From the NCBI GenBank assembly GCA_052168315.1, contig JBQLZO010000062.1, positions 83,806 to 147,805 of the forward strand: DNA of 64,000 bases, read 5' to 3'. Positions 44,230 to 52,531 of the stretch are shown in pieces; the first letter of the stretch is position 1; each line of letters starts with the position of its first letter. The notes beneath the pieces are model-generated. The model searched no databases, was not told the origin of the DNA, and was given only the letters and a program-made list of their open reading frames with translations. The DNA is from JBQLZO01 sp052168315 (GTDB lineage Bacteria; Planctomycetota; Phycisphaerae; Phycisphaerales; UBA1924). The translations under genes and the position numbers were made by a program.

Positions 44230-45282
44230 TCACGCCTCGGCCGCGATCCCCGATCCGTCCCGCTCACGCATCGCATCCTCAAGCTCAGCGATCCGCTCCA
44301 CGATCCCCTCGTTCACGCCCGTGGCCACATACTCCCGCGCCATCCGGATCGCATTCCGGATCGTCCGCGCCTCCGAAGACCCGTGGCAGATGAAGCAGCG
44401 CCCGTTCACACCCAGCAGCGGAGCGCCGCCGTACTCGTGGTAGTCGTTCCGCTTGAACAGCGACTGCATCGCCGGCTGCAGCGACATCGCCAGCTCCGGG
44501 TCGTACTCGAGCACCTCCGTCGCGATCGCCTTGAACAGCGACTTGGCCATCCCCTCCGCCAGCTTCAGCATCGTGTTCCCAACGAACCCGTCCGTCACCA
44601 CCACATCCGCAGCGCCCTCGAACAGGTCGCGCCCCTCGATGTACCCGATGTAGTTCAGACCCGGCGCCGCGCGAAGCTGCTCGCCCACCACCCGGATCAT
44701 CCCCGTCCCCTTCCCCTCCTCCGATCCGATGTTCATCAGCGCGATCCGCGGTCGGTCGATGTGCAGCACCCGCGAGGCGTACACCTCCGCCATCACCGCG
44801 TACTGCGCCAGGTGCGACGCCCGCGGCTCGGGGTTCGCGCCCACATCGCACAGCACCACCGGGCCGTGCAGCGCCGGGATCGCCGTCGCGATCCCCGGAC
44901 GATGCACCCCCTCCAGCCGCTTCATGTGCATCGTCGCGCCCGACACGCACGCGCCCGTGTTCCCCGCAGAGAGCACCACATCCGCCGGATGCTCCGTCTT
45001 CCGCGCCGAACCCAGCATGCACATCCGAACGAGCGATGAATCAGGCTTCGAACGCACCGCCTCCACCGGAGACTCGTGCATCTCGATCACCGAAGGCGCG
45101 TGCACGATCGTGAGCCGACCATCGGAGGCGCCGCGCTCGGAGAGAATGTCACGAACAATGGGCTCATCGCCCACCAGGATCAGCTCGTCATCCGCATCGA
45201 GCAGCGCCAACGCCTCGATGCATCCCTTGACGATCTCGTCCGGAGCATGATCGCCCCCCATCGCATCGACGGCGATCCGCAT
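44230..45282 (-). CDS. plsX: Phosphate acyltransferase PlsX
   Basis: A protein of 350 residues, typical length. It starts MRIAVDAMGGDHAP and contains VLSAGNTGACVSGATM, DVGANPEPRASHLAQYA, MNIGSEEGKG and GFVGNTMLKLAEG, the PlsX signatures. It makes acyl phosphate from acyl-ACP, the first step of phospholipid synthesis through PlsY. It follows rpmF in the usual bacterial rpmF-plsX order, 180 nt apart. No fabH follows here. Confidence 0.96.
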   Translation of the reverse strand: MRIAVDAMGGDHAPDEIVKGCIEALALLDADDELILVGDEPIVRDILSERGASDGRLTIVHAPSVIEMHESPVEAVRSKPDSSLVRMCMLGSARKTEHPADVVLSAGNTGACVSGATMHMKRLEGVHRPGIATAIPALHGPVVLCDVGANPEPRASHLAQYAVMAEVYASRVLHIDRPRIALMNIGSEEGKGTGMIRVVGEQLRAAPGLNYIGYIEGRDLFEGAADVVVTDGFVGNTMLKLAEGMAKSLFKAIATEVLEYDPELAMSLQPAMQSLFKRNDYHEYGGAPLLGVNGRCFICHGSSEARTIRNAIRMAREYVATGVNEGIVERIAELEDAMRERDGSGIAAEA

Positions 45283-45462
45283 GCCCTGCCGCTCCTGACG
45301 GACTCAACAGTCCGAACCCCGGCCGACGCTTCGCGGCGCCGCGCCGGATCGTCCGACCCGGAACCTCCGGCCACGCTCACGCGGCGCGGCCATACCACCC
45401 GCCGAACCCCGCCAACGCGCGTCCCGCACCACCGCGCCGCACACCCCAAAGCCCCGCCGCGA

Positions 45463-45660
45463 TCAGTCCCGACGACCGATCCCAAGCTTCGGAACCCGGA
45501 TCACCAGGCCCGGACGCACATACCCCGACTCCGCCGCCACGCGATGGTGCAGCTTCGGCGTCGAAGACACCGGGCACAGCCCGTACTCGATCGCCTTCAG
45601 CGCGAGATGAGAACGACGACGACGGGTCCGACCGTAGCTGACGCGATGAGTGGGATGCAT
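45463..45660 (-). CDS. rpmF: 50S ribosomal protein L32
   Basis: A protein of 65 residues. RRRRSHLALKAIEYGLCP and PKLHHRVAAESGYVRPGLVI are the L32 core; plsX follows as in many bacteria. Of the four zinc-ribbon cysteines of the classical form only one remains, so this is a zinc-independent L32, as in E. coli. The N-terminus (MHPTHRVSYGRT) differs from the usual MAVPKRKTS, but basic spacing to RRSH is kept. The longer open frame upstream is discarded. Confidence 0.87.
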   Translation of the reverse strand: MHPTHRVSYGRTRRRRSHLALKAIEYGLCPVSSTPKLHHRVAAESGYVRPGLVIRVPKLGIGRRD

Positions 45661-46052
45661 GGCCGCGCTTTCTGATTGCTCAACTCTGCTGACACAAAGG
45701 GAACCGACACCGATCCGAAACCGCCCGAACGCCCGACCGACAACCGATCGGCGCCGAGCCCGGCTCCGGATCCACAGCCCGAGCCATCCGCACACCGCAA
45801 GGCGATGTCGAACAGCACGCCGCGACGCCGATCACAGCGCCGCAACCGATCGGACCGCTCAAAAACCCACTACGGACACCGCCAGGAGCAGCGCCCCGAG
45901 GGCCACCACAATAGATCGCCCGCAATCACCGGTCAAAGCACCGCCCCCGCCACGCCCCCAAATCCCCGCCGGCACCCCCGCCCACACCCTCCAAACCCCG
46001 ATCACCCGCTCCCCGCGTGACAACCCCCCGCGCACATGCCACCATCACCCCG
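45661..46052. other. 392-bp divergent intergenic region
   Basis: It separates rpmF (minus) from nadK (plus). Nothing beyond Pro/Arg-rich shadow frames is visible; the rpmF promoter should lie close to 45660-45710, where the base composition is less GC-rich. Confidence 0.45.
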
Positions 46053-46925
46053 ATGCCACGCGCCGCCCTCCTGCTCGTCAACCGCTCCAAGCCCGCCGTC
46101 TGCCAGGCCCTCGATGAGGTCCGCGCCCTCATCCAGCAGCACGCCACCATCGCCGCGGAACTCGACGCCGACGACTCCCCCATCACCCCCAAGACCGCCA
46201 ACAAGGCCGATCTCATCGTCGTCCTCGGCGGCGATGGCACCTTCCTCTGGCAGGCCCGCCGCACCCTCAACCTCAGGCTCCCCATCGTCGGCGTCAATCT
46301 CGGAAGGCTCGGATTCCTCGCCGAATTCGACCTCGTCAGCCTCCGCGAGTCCGCCCACTGGCTCATGAACGCCGACCCCCTCCCCGTCACCGAACGCATC
46401 GTCCTCCGAGCCCGCGTCCAGCGACACGACCACACCGCCTCCGAAGGCATCGCCCTCAACGACGCCGTCATCACCGCCGGGCCCCCCTTCCGGATGATCG
46501 AACTCGCCGTCGACATCGACGAGGAGCCCGTCTCCGCCTTCAAGGGCGATGGCATCATCGTCTCAACCCCCACCGGCTCCACCGGATACGCCGTCTCCGC
46601 CGGAGGGCCCATCATCGCCCCCGGCGTCCGGGCCCTCTCCCTCTCGGCCATCGCCGCCCACACCCTCGCCCTCCGCCCCCTCGTCGTCCCCGCCGACCGC
46701 CGGATCACCCTCCGGCTCCTCCAGGCCAACGAAGGCGCCGACTCCCAGCCCGGCACCACCCTCGTCCTCGACGGCCAGCAGCTCGCCTCCCTCAACGAAA
46801 ACGACCAGGTCCACATCCACACCGACCGCCGCTCCGTCCGCGTCGTCCGAAATCCCAACAACTCCTACTGGAAGACGCTCGTCACCAAAATGCACTGGGC
46901 CATCCCCCCCGGCTCCCCCAACTAA
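46053..46925 (+). CDS. nadK: NAD kinase
   Basis: A protein of 290 residues from the ATG at 46053 (a GTG at 46017 would add 12 residues). Motifs: VVLGGDGTFLWQAR (about 55-68), VGVNLGRLGFLAEF, GIALNDAVI, FKGDGIIVSTPTGSTGYAVSAGGPI and AHTLALRPLVVP. It phosphorylates NAD to NADP with ATP or polyphosphate. It is followed by the putative noncoding RNA and serS. Confidence 0.95.
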   Translation: MPRAALLLVNRSKPAVCQALDEVRALIQQHATIAAELDADDSPITPKTANKADLIVVLGGDGTFLWQARRTLNLRLPIVGVNLGRLGFLAEFDLVSLRESAHWLMNADPLPVTERIVLRARVQRHDHTASEGIALNDAVITAGPPFRMIELAVDIDEEPVSAFKGDGIIVSTPTGSTGYAVSAGGPIIAPGVRALSLSAIAAHTLALRPLVVPADRRITLRLLQANEGADSQPGTTLVLDGQQLASLNENDQVHIHTDRRSVRVVRNPNNSYWKTLVTKMHWAIPPGSPN

Positions 46926-47041
46926 CCACGCGTGCGCCCGGTTCCGCGACCCGACTCGCCCCGTCAGACCGAGAACTCATACTCCCCACAGGAAACCGTC
47001 CAATCACCGACGAATCCGACCCGATTCCGACTGGATCGGTC

Positions 47042-47069
47042 TTGCCGATCGCCCGGTCTGGGGTATATT
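47042..47069 (+). promoter_or_regulatory. Sigma-70-type promoter of the noncoding RNA locus
   Basis: TTGCCG (47042-47047), 16-nt spacer, TATATT (47064-47069). The predicted start near 47076 coincides with the first base of a stem that closes the RNA, which supports the assignment. Confidence 0.65.
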
Positions 47070-47075
47070 CCTCGC

Positions 47076-47333
47076 GTTGGTAGGAGCGGAAGAGGCCGCT
47101 CACCTCTATGAGTGGCCCGGAGGGAAGCAGAATCCGGGCACCGTCACTCCCAGTCACACGCCTGGGATCAGGAAAGGCGACAGGGCAGCGCCGATCCAGA
47201 AACACGTCACACAGCGGGCTCCGCCCGCCGCACCTTTGGGAACCGGTGGAATGCCCACCACCAAACCTCGCATGCGACCCCCGGTCGCGTGTGGCAGAGG
47301 CCCGGGCTTGCGAAAGCAAGTCCGGGCCTTTTT
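47076..47333 (+). ncRNA. Probable structured noncoding RNA, family not identified
   Basis: About 258 nt with a good promoter at the 5' end and a strong intrinsic terminator at the 3' end. By eye it folds into: a closing pair TTGGT (47077-47081) with ACCAA (47260-47264); H1 GAGCGG/CCGCTC (47084-47101); H2 GAGTG-GCCCGGA / TCCGGGC-CACTC (47110-47149, with an 11-nt loop GGGAAGCAGAA); H3 GGATC..GGCG/CGCC..GATCC (47165-47197); H4 GCGGGC/GCCCGC (47214-47228); H5 GGTGG/CCACC (47245-47259); and H6 GCGACC/GGTCGC (47274-47288). No convincing reading frame covers it. SRP RNA, 6S RNA, RNase P RNA, tmRNA and T-box leaders were considered; none fits well. It could be an independent RNA or the leader of serS, whose start codon is 152 nt after the terminator. 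Confidence 0.6.
47298..47333 (+). terminator. Strong intrinsic terminator of the noncoding RNA locus
   Basis: A 14-bp stem (47298-47311 with 47316-47329, one G-T pair) capped by a GAAA tetraloop, followed by TTTT and a further short T-containing stretch. Confidence 0.88.
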
Positions 47334-47376
47334 CGTGCGCCAACCCCATTCTTCTTCCCCCTCTTCACCGGTCCCC

Positions 47377-47432
47377 GATGCCCGATGCCTCTCCCCGTCT
47401 TCAATGATGCCTGATGCCTGATGCCTGGTGCC
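47377..47432. repeat. GATGCC heptamer repeats
   Basis: GATGCC occurs five times, the last three with an exact 7-nt period (TGATGCC at 47405, 47412, 47419) and followed by a GGTGCC variant; it lies between the terminator and serS. Role unknown; it may be a leftover of a longer dispersed repeat. Confidence 0.7.
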
Positions 47433-47484
47433 TCTCCCCAGACGCCCGCCCCCGCCAAAGGCGCGGGCGCTTACCATCGCCCCC

Positions 47485-48915
47485 ATGATCGATCTGAAGG
47501 CACTCCGCGAAGATCCCAACCGCTTCCGAACCGGCGCCAAGAACAAGCGCGTCGCCGTCGACATCGACACCATCATCTCGCTCGACGAACGCGCCAGGGC
47601 CCTCCAGACGCAGGCACAGGAACTCAAAGCGCAGCAGAACAAGCTCGCCAAGGAGTCCGGCCCGCTCATCGGAAAGCTCATGGGCCAGATCAAGGTCGCC
47701 ACCGGCGATGCGCGCGCAGCGCTCGAAGCCGAGGCCGCCGATCTCCGCGCCAAGCCCGCAACCCTCAAGGAACAGGTCGCCGCCCTCGAAGCCCAGATCG
47801 CCGAGATCGAGCCCCGCCTCCGATCCCTCCTCCTCCAGGTCCCGCTCCCGCCCGACCCCGATGTCCCCATCGGCACCTCCGCCGACGACAACATCGAGAT
47901 CCGCCGCTGGTCGCCGGACACCGGCCCGCTCAAGGGCTTCAACCCCGACAAGCCCTTCGCCGAACAGCGCGGCTTCGCACCCAGATCGCACCAGCAGCTC
48001 GGCGAAGCGCTCGGGCTCTTCGACTTCGAACGCGGCGTCAAGATCGCCGGCTCGCGCAGCTATGTCCTCACCGCCGATGGCATGCGCCTCCACCAGGCCA
48101 TCCTCCGCTTCGCCATGGACCACATCACCGACCACCATGGCTTCACCCCGCTCAGCGTCCCCGTCATCGTCCGCGAAGAGGCCATGGAGGGCACCGGCTT
48201 CTTCCCCGCCGGACGCGAGCAGACCTACCACCTCGAAGAATCCGCACGCGGCGCGGGACAGGACCTGTTCCTCACAGGCACCGGCGAGGTCGGGCTCATG
48301 GCCTACCGCCAGGGAGAGATCCTCGATGAGTCAGACCTCCCACTGAAGTACGCCACCGTCTCCACATGCTTCAGGAGAGAAGCCGGCGCCGCCGGACGCG
48401 ACACCGCCGGGCTCTACCGCATCCACCAGTTCGACAAGGTCGAGCAGGTCATCATCTGCAAGGCCGATGAGGCCGAGAGCCGCCGCTGGCACCAGAGCAT
48501 GATCGACATCGTCGAGCAACTCCTCCGCGCCCTCCAACTCCCCTACCGCCTCCTCCAGTGCTGCACCGGAGACCTCGGCCTCAAGAACGCCGACATGATC
48601 GACATCGAGTGCTGGATGCCCTCCCGCGGAGACATCGACCCCAACACCAGCGCGCCCACCGGCGCCTGGGGCGAGACCCACTCGGCCAGCCGCCTCTACG
48701 ACTTCCAGTGCAGACGACTCAACCTCCGGTACCGCGACCAGAACGCTGATGGCAAGACCGTCTACTGCCACTCGCTCAACAACACCGTCGTCGCCAGCCC
48801 CCGCATCCTCATCCCCATCCTCGAGATGCACCAGAACGAGGATGGCACCATCACCATCCCCGAGCCGCTCCGCCCGCACATGGGCGGGCGAACGCTCATC
48901 GGGAACCCCGGATGA
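47485..48915 (+). CDS. serS: Seryl-tRNA synthetase
   Basis: A protein of 476 residues. The N-terminal MIDLKALREDPNRF leads to the tRNA-binding coiled coil (about 30-115). Catalytic class II motifs follow: FRREAGAAGRDTAGLYRIHQF (motif 2), TGDLGLKNADMIDIECWMPSR, HSASRLYDFQCRR, and NNTVVASPRILIPILE (motif 3, Arg). It charges tRNA-Ser. The stop overlaps the next start (ATGA). A structured RNA with terminator lies upstream, so transcription attenuation is conceivable. Confidence 0.95.
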   Translation: MIDLKALREDPNRFRTGAKNKRVAVDIDTIISLDERARALQTQAQELKAQQNKLAKESGPLIGKLMGQIKVATGDARAALEAEAADLRAKPATLKEQVAALEAQIAEIEPRLRSLLLQVPLPPDPDVPIGTSADDNIEIRRWSPDTGPLKGFNPDKPFAEQRGFAPRSHQQLGEALGLFDFERGVKIAGSRSYVLTADGMRLHQAILRFAMDHITDHHGFTPLSVPVIVREEAMEGTGFFPAGREQTYHLEESARGAGQDLFLTGTGEVGLMAYRQGEILDESDLPLKYATVSTCFRREAGAAGRDTAGLYRIHQFDKVEQVIICKADEAESRRWHQSMIDIVEQLLRALQLPYRLLQCCTGDLGLKNADMIDIECWMPSRGDIDPNTSAPTGAWGETHSASRLYDFQCRRLNLRYRDQNADGKTVYCHSLNNTVVASPRILIPILEMHQNEDGTITIPEPLRPHMGGRTLIGNPG

Positions 48916-50027
48916 CCGCCCCCGACGCCACACCCAATTCCACCCCCAACACCGCGCCAGAGCCCGCGCCGGACCCCGCGCGACGCCCACGCCTCGTCAT
49001 CACCCTCATCGCGTGGATCCCCGCCGTGCCCGCCCTCGTCTGGGCCATCGCCGCCTGGTTCCCCCGCTCGTTCATCACCGACCACCTCGCCGGGCTCGCC
49101 GCGCAGGCGCTGATGCTCGCCCTCCCCGCCGCCGCCTTCGCGGCGATCCTCCGGCGACCCCGCGCCGCGACCGCCGCGGCCCTCGCCGCCGCGCTGCTCA
49201 TCGCCCTGCTGCTCTGGGCCCACCGCACGCCCGCGCCCGCCAACGACAACACCATCCAGCGCTTCCCCCTCACCACGCTCATCACCAACTTCTACGCCTA
49301 CAACACATCGCCCCAGGCCGCCTTCGCGCAGGCCGCGGGCGCCGATGCCGACCTGCTCGCGTGGGTCGAGACCCCCAGCGAGATCATCGACCGCCTCCGG
49401 TGGGACACCGAGTTCCGCGCGAAGTACCCGCACGCGTGGATCCCCGACCGTGCCGGCACCGGCTTCCCCATCCTCCTGTCGCGCTGGCCCCTGCTCGCCC
49501 GCCGCTCCGGCTGGAAGCCCACGCCCCACCTCATCTCAGAGTCCGGCTACCTGCTCGCGATCGTCGACCACCCCGAGGGCGCTTTCATCGCCGTCTGGAT
49601 GTCCCCGCGCTCGCCCCGCCACCCCGAGCGATGGAACGAGGGCAACGACACCGTCCGCAAGCTCGCCCGCGACCTCGCCCAGCACTTCGGCACCACCGAC
49701 CAGCGCGCCCTCCCCATCGTCGTCCTCGGCGACCAGAACGCCACGCCCACCAACTGGCGCTCGCGACACCTCCGCGCCGAAGCCCGGCTCCGACGAGCCA
49801 AGCCCCTGACCATCCCCGCCGGCACCTTCCCCGCCTCGCTCCCCTGGCCGCTCACCGTCGCCATCGACGATGCGCTCGTCTCCGATCAGGTCCGCATCAC
49901 GGCCTGGCAAACACTTCAGCCCGAGGGCTCGGACCACCGCCCGGTGCTCATCGAGATGCAAATCCCCGCCGGGCACACCGTGCCCTCGCCGGCCACCACA
50001 GCGCCGCCACCGAACACCAACCCCTGA
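48912..50027 (+). CDS. Membrane protein with endonuclease/exonuclease/phosphatase (EEP) domain
   Basis: A protein of 371 residues. After a Pro/Thr/Ala-rich start, three hydrophobic helices (about 30-48, 55-76 and 82-98) precede an EEP-fold domain (110-350). GDQNATPTNWRSRHL carries the GDxNxxP metal and catalytic motif, AIDDALVSDQV the second Asp, and EGSDHRPVLIEM the terminal SDH. The usual N-terminal TxNxx Asn and Glu (here ITNFYAYNTS, VETPSE) are partly recognisable. The substrate (phosphodiester, nucleic acid or lipid) is open. It overlaps serS by 4 nt. Confidence 0.8.
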   Translation: MTAPDATPNSTPNTAPEPAPDPARRPRLVITLIAWIPAVPALVWAIAAWFPRSFITDHLAGLAAQALMLALPAAAFAAILRRPRAATAAALAAALLIALLLWAHRTPAPANDNTIQRFPLTTLITNFYAYNTSPQAAFAQAAGADADLLAWVETPSEIIDRLRWDTEFRAKYPHAWIPDRAGTGFPILLSRWPLLARRSGWKPTPHLISESGYLLAIVDHPEGAFIAVWMSPRSPRHPERWNEGNDTVRKLARDLAQHFGTTDQRALPIVVLGDQNATPTNWRSRHLRAEARLRRAKPLTIPAGTFPASLPWPLTVAIDDALVSDQVRITAWQTLQPEGSDHRPVLIEMQIPAGHTVPSPATTAPPPNTNP

Positions 50028-50034
50028 AAAACAA

Positions 50035-50061
50035 GCACGCCCGCGCTCAGCGCGGGCGTGC
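50035..50061 (-). terminator. Terminator of the glutamine synthetase gene
   Basis: A perfect 12-bp stem (50035-50046 with 50050-50061), 3-nt loop. On the minus strand it is followed by TTGTTTTTC, so it terminates the leftward gene; on plus it lacks a T tract. Confidence 0.85.
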
Positions 50062-50112
50062 GATCCACATCATTCTCTGTGATCCGCGCGCCTGTCCGCG
50101 CGCATCACGCCA

Positions 50113-52266
50113 TCACTTCACGAACAGCATGTCGCGATACCGCGGCAGCGTCCAGTCCGCATCGTGCGCCGCGTACTCGATCCGGTCGGCCACCTCGCGC
50201 AGCTCCACCATCGCCGGGATCACCGAGTCGCGGATCAGCACCGACTCATCTGCGCTCGCACGATCCACAGCCTCCTGCAGACGCTCCATCGCCTCGCCCA
50301 GCGCATCGATGTCGCTCGACATCGCATCCGCGAACTTCTGGCCCGTCCGCGATCCGCTCGAAGACAGGCGACGCGCCGACTCGCACGCCGCCGGGAGAAC
50401 CGCCGAGTGCGCCAGCTCCAGCATCGTCTCCGCCTCGATCATCACCTGCAGGCGGTAGTTCTCCATGAAGATGTTGTACCGCGACTCCAGCTCCGCAGCG
50501 CTCATCACCCCGAAACGCTCGAACAGACGCGACGCCTTCTCGCCCAGCAGCGATGGGAACGACGCCTCGCAGTCCTTCAGGTTCGGCAGCCCGCGCGACT
50601 CGGCCTCCGCGTGCCACTCCTCCGAGTAGTTGTCGCCGTTGAACACCACCCGGCGATGCTTCTTGATCGTCGCGCTCAGGATCCCCGGCATCTCCTCCCG
50701 CAGCTTCGCCGCGCCCGGGTTCGGCCCCAGCTTCGACTCGATCTCCTCCGCGAGATCGCCCAGCGACTCGGCCACCAGCGTGTTGATCACCGTCGCCGGC
50801 CACGCCACATTCGCCGAGGAGCCGCACGCGCGGAACTCGAACTTGTTCCCCGTGAACGCGAACGGCGAGGTCCGGTTCCGGTCGCCCGAGTGACGCGGGA
50901 TCGCCGGGAGCACGCTCGCCCCGAGGTCCATGCTTCCGCCCGTCATCGTCGAACGCAGATCACCCTCGGCGACCTGGCTCAGGATGTCCGTGAGCATGTC
51001 CCCGAGGAAGATCGACACGATCGCCGGCGGCGCCTCGTTCGCGCCCAGGCGGTGGTCGTTCGAAGCGCTGGCGATCGAAGCACGCAGCACATCCGCGTGC
51101 CGGTCCACGCCGCGGATCACCGCCACCAGGAAGGTGATGAACTGCAGGTTCGTGTGCGTCTCGTCCGTCGGGTCCAGCAGGTTCACGCCCGTGTTCGTGC
51201 TCAGCGACCAGTTGATGTGCTTGCCCGAACCGTTCACACCCGAGAACGGCTTCTCGTGCAGCAGGCACGCCATCCCGCAGGTCACCGCCGTCTGACGCAG
51301 CACCTGCATCGTCAGCTGCTGGTGGTCGGCCGCCACATTCGCCGTCTCGAACTCCGGCGCGATCTCGTACTGCCCCGGCGCCACCTCGTTGTGACGCGTC
51401 CGAACCGGAACGCCCAGCGCGTGCAGCCGCCGCTCGGCCTCCACCAGGAACGACTGCACCCGGTCCGGGATCGCCGCGAAATAGTGGTCCGCCAGCTGCT
51501 GGTGCTTCGCCGGAGGATTGCCGAACAGCGTCCGCCCGCACTGGAAGATGTCAGGGCGCTGATAGAAAAACGCCCGGTCGATCAGGAAAAACTCCTGCTC
51601 CACACCGCAGGTCGCGAACACCCGGTCCACCCCCGCCTCGCTCCCGAACAACTTCAAAATCCGGATCGCCTGCTCCGACACCGCATCCATCGAACGCAGC
51701 AGCGGCGTCTTCTTGTCCAGCGCCTCGCCCGTGAACGACACGAACGCCGTCGGGATGCACATCGTCACCGCGTCCGTGCCGCGCGTGATGAACACCGGCG
51801 AAGACGGATCCCACGCCGTGTACCCGCGCGCCTCGAAGGTCTGCCGGACACCGCCCGAAGGGAACGACGATGCGTCCGGCTCGCCCTGCACCAGCTGCTT
51901 GCCCGAGAACGAGGTGATCGCCACGCCCGAAGGGTCCGGCGTCAGGAACGAATCGTGCTTCTCGGCCGTCGAGCCCGTCAGCGGATGGAACCAGTGCGAG
52001 TAGTGCGTCGCGCCACGCTCCAGCGCCCAATCCTTCATCGCCGCCGCGATCGGCTCGGCCAGCGCCGGGTCCAGCCGACGACCCGTCTGCACCGCCCGAC
52101 GGAACGCCCGGTAGGTGTCCTTCGGCAGCTTCTCCTGCATCACCCGCTCGGAGAACACATCGCACGCATAACGCGAAACGAGCGTCTCTCCGGGGCGCTG
52201 CTGCGTGTCCGCGGGGCGGAACTGGGCGGCGACGAGGCGGTCAACAAGAGCGGAGGGGACGGGCAT
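50113..52266 (-). CDS. glnN: Class III glutamine synthetase
   Basis: A protein of 717 residues from the ATG at 52266 with GGAAGG 5 nt upstream. The size and motifs (MKDWALERGATHYSHWFHPLTG, EKHDSF, GKQLVQGEPDASSFPSGG, EVAPGQYEIAPEFETANVAADH, HEKPFSGVNGSGKHINWS and the nucleotide segment GDNYSEEW) are those of GSIII (about 700 residues), not GSI (about 470). It makes glutamine from glutamate, ammonia and ATP. A perfect palindrome lies 112 nt upstream (52378-52393). No PII or NtrC gene is adjacent. Confidence 0.96.
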   Translation of the reverse strand: MPVPSALVDRLVAAQFRPADTQQRPGETLVSRYACDVFSERVMQEKLPKDTYRAFRRAVQTGRRLDPALAEPIAAAMKDWALERGATHYSHWFHPLTGSTAEKHDSFLTPDPSGVAITSFSGKQLVQGEPDASSFPSGGVRQTFEARGYTAWDPSSPVFITRGTDAVTMCIPTAFVSFTGEALDKKTPLLRSMDAVSEQAIRILKLFGSEAGVDRVFATCGVEQEFFLIDRAFFYQRPDIFQCGRTLFGNPPAKHQQLADHYFAAIPDRVQSFLVEAERRLHALGVPVRTRHNEVAPGQYEIAPEFETANVAADHQQLTMQVLRQTAVTCGMACLLHEKPFSGVNGSGKHINWSLSTNTGVNLLDPTDETHTNLQFITFLVAVIRGVDRHADVLRASIASASNDHRLGANEAPPAIVSIFLGDMLTDILSQVAEGDLRSTMTGGSMDLGASVLPAIPRHSGDRNRTSPFAFTGNKFEFRACGSSANVAWPATVINTLVAESLGDLAEEIESKLGPNPGAAKLREEMPGILSATIKKHRRVVFNGDNYSEEWHAEAESRGLPNLKDCEASFPSLLGEKASRLFERFGVMSAAELESRYNIFMENYRLQVMIEAETMLELAHSAVLPAACESARRLSSSGSRTGQKFADAMSSDIDALGEAMERLQEAVDRASADESVLIRDSVIPAMVELREVADRIEYAAHDADWTLPRYRDMLFVK

Positions 52267-52377
52267 AAAGGCCTTCCATGCGTAAGTGAAACGGTTTTCC
52301 AACGCCCGACACACCAGTCGCGCGCTGGCTCGACACATCAAAGGCGCTCACCCCGTCCCGGACCCCAAAAATCACTC

Positions 52378-52393
52378 ATTTTTCCCGAAAAAT
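52378..52393. promoter_or_regulatory. Palindrome between glnN and aroDE
   Basis: ATTTTTC-CC-GAAAAAT, a perfect inverted repeat in an AT-rich island within the 265-bp divergent region, 112 nt upstream of glutamine synthetase and 139 nt upstream of aroDE. It is flanked by CACTC (52374-52378) and GAGTG further out. It may be a regulator-binding site or an unusual hairpin. Confidence 0.45.
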
Positions 52394-52531
52394 CCGCGAT
52401 CTGAGTGGACATCCTGTCGGAAAGGGGGCGCACAAACCGCCCCCCACGCACACCCTTCCCACGCCCCCGACCACCCACCCAACCTCCGCGCCCCCGCCGC
52501 CCCGCGCCCGCACGCCCGGTATCGTCACCCC

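Noticed and set aside
43893..44393. Plus-strand open frame of 166 codons in the intergenic region
   Set aside because: It runs through a terminator hairpin and into the antisense of plsX; starts with TTG; no ribosome-binding site and no family.
47110..47149. GGCCCGGAGGGAAGCAG, close to the SRP RNA domain IV signature
   Set aside because: The flanks pair as a different 7-bp hairpin with an 11-nt loop, and the RNA is about 258 nt with the motif near its 5' end, not at the apex of a long rod as in 4.5S RNA; the similarity may be chance but a covariance search should decide.
47240..47270. GGTGGAA-containing hairpin as a T-box antiterminator before serS
   Set aside because: Only about half of the 14-nt T-box matches, and I could not find the specifier stem; T-boxes are also not expected in this phylum.
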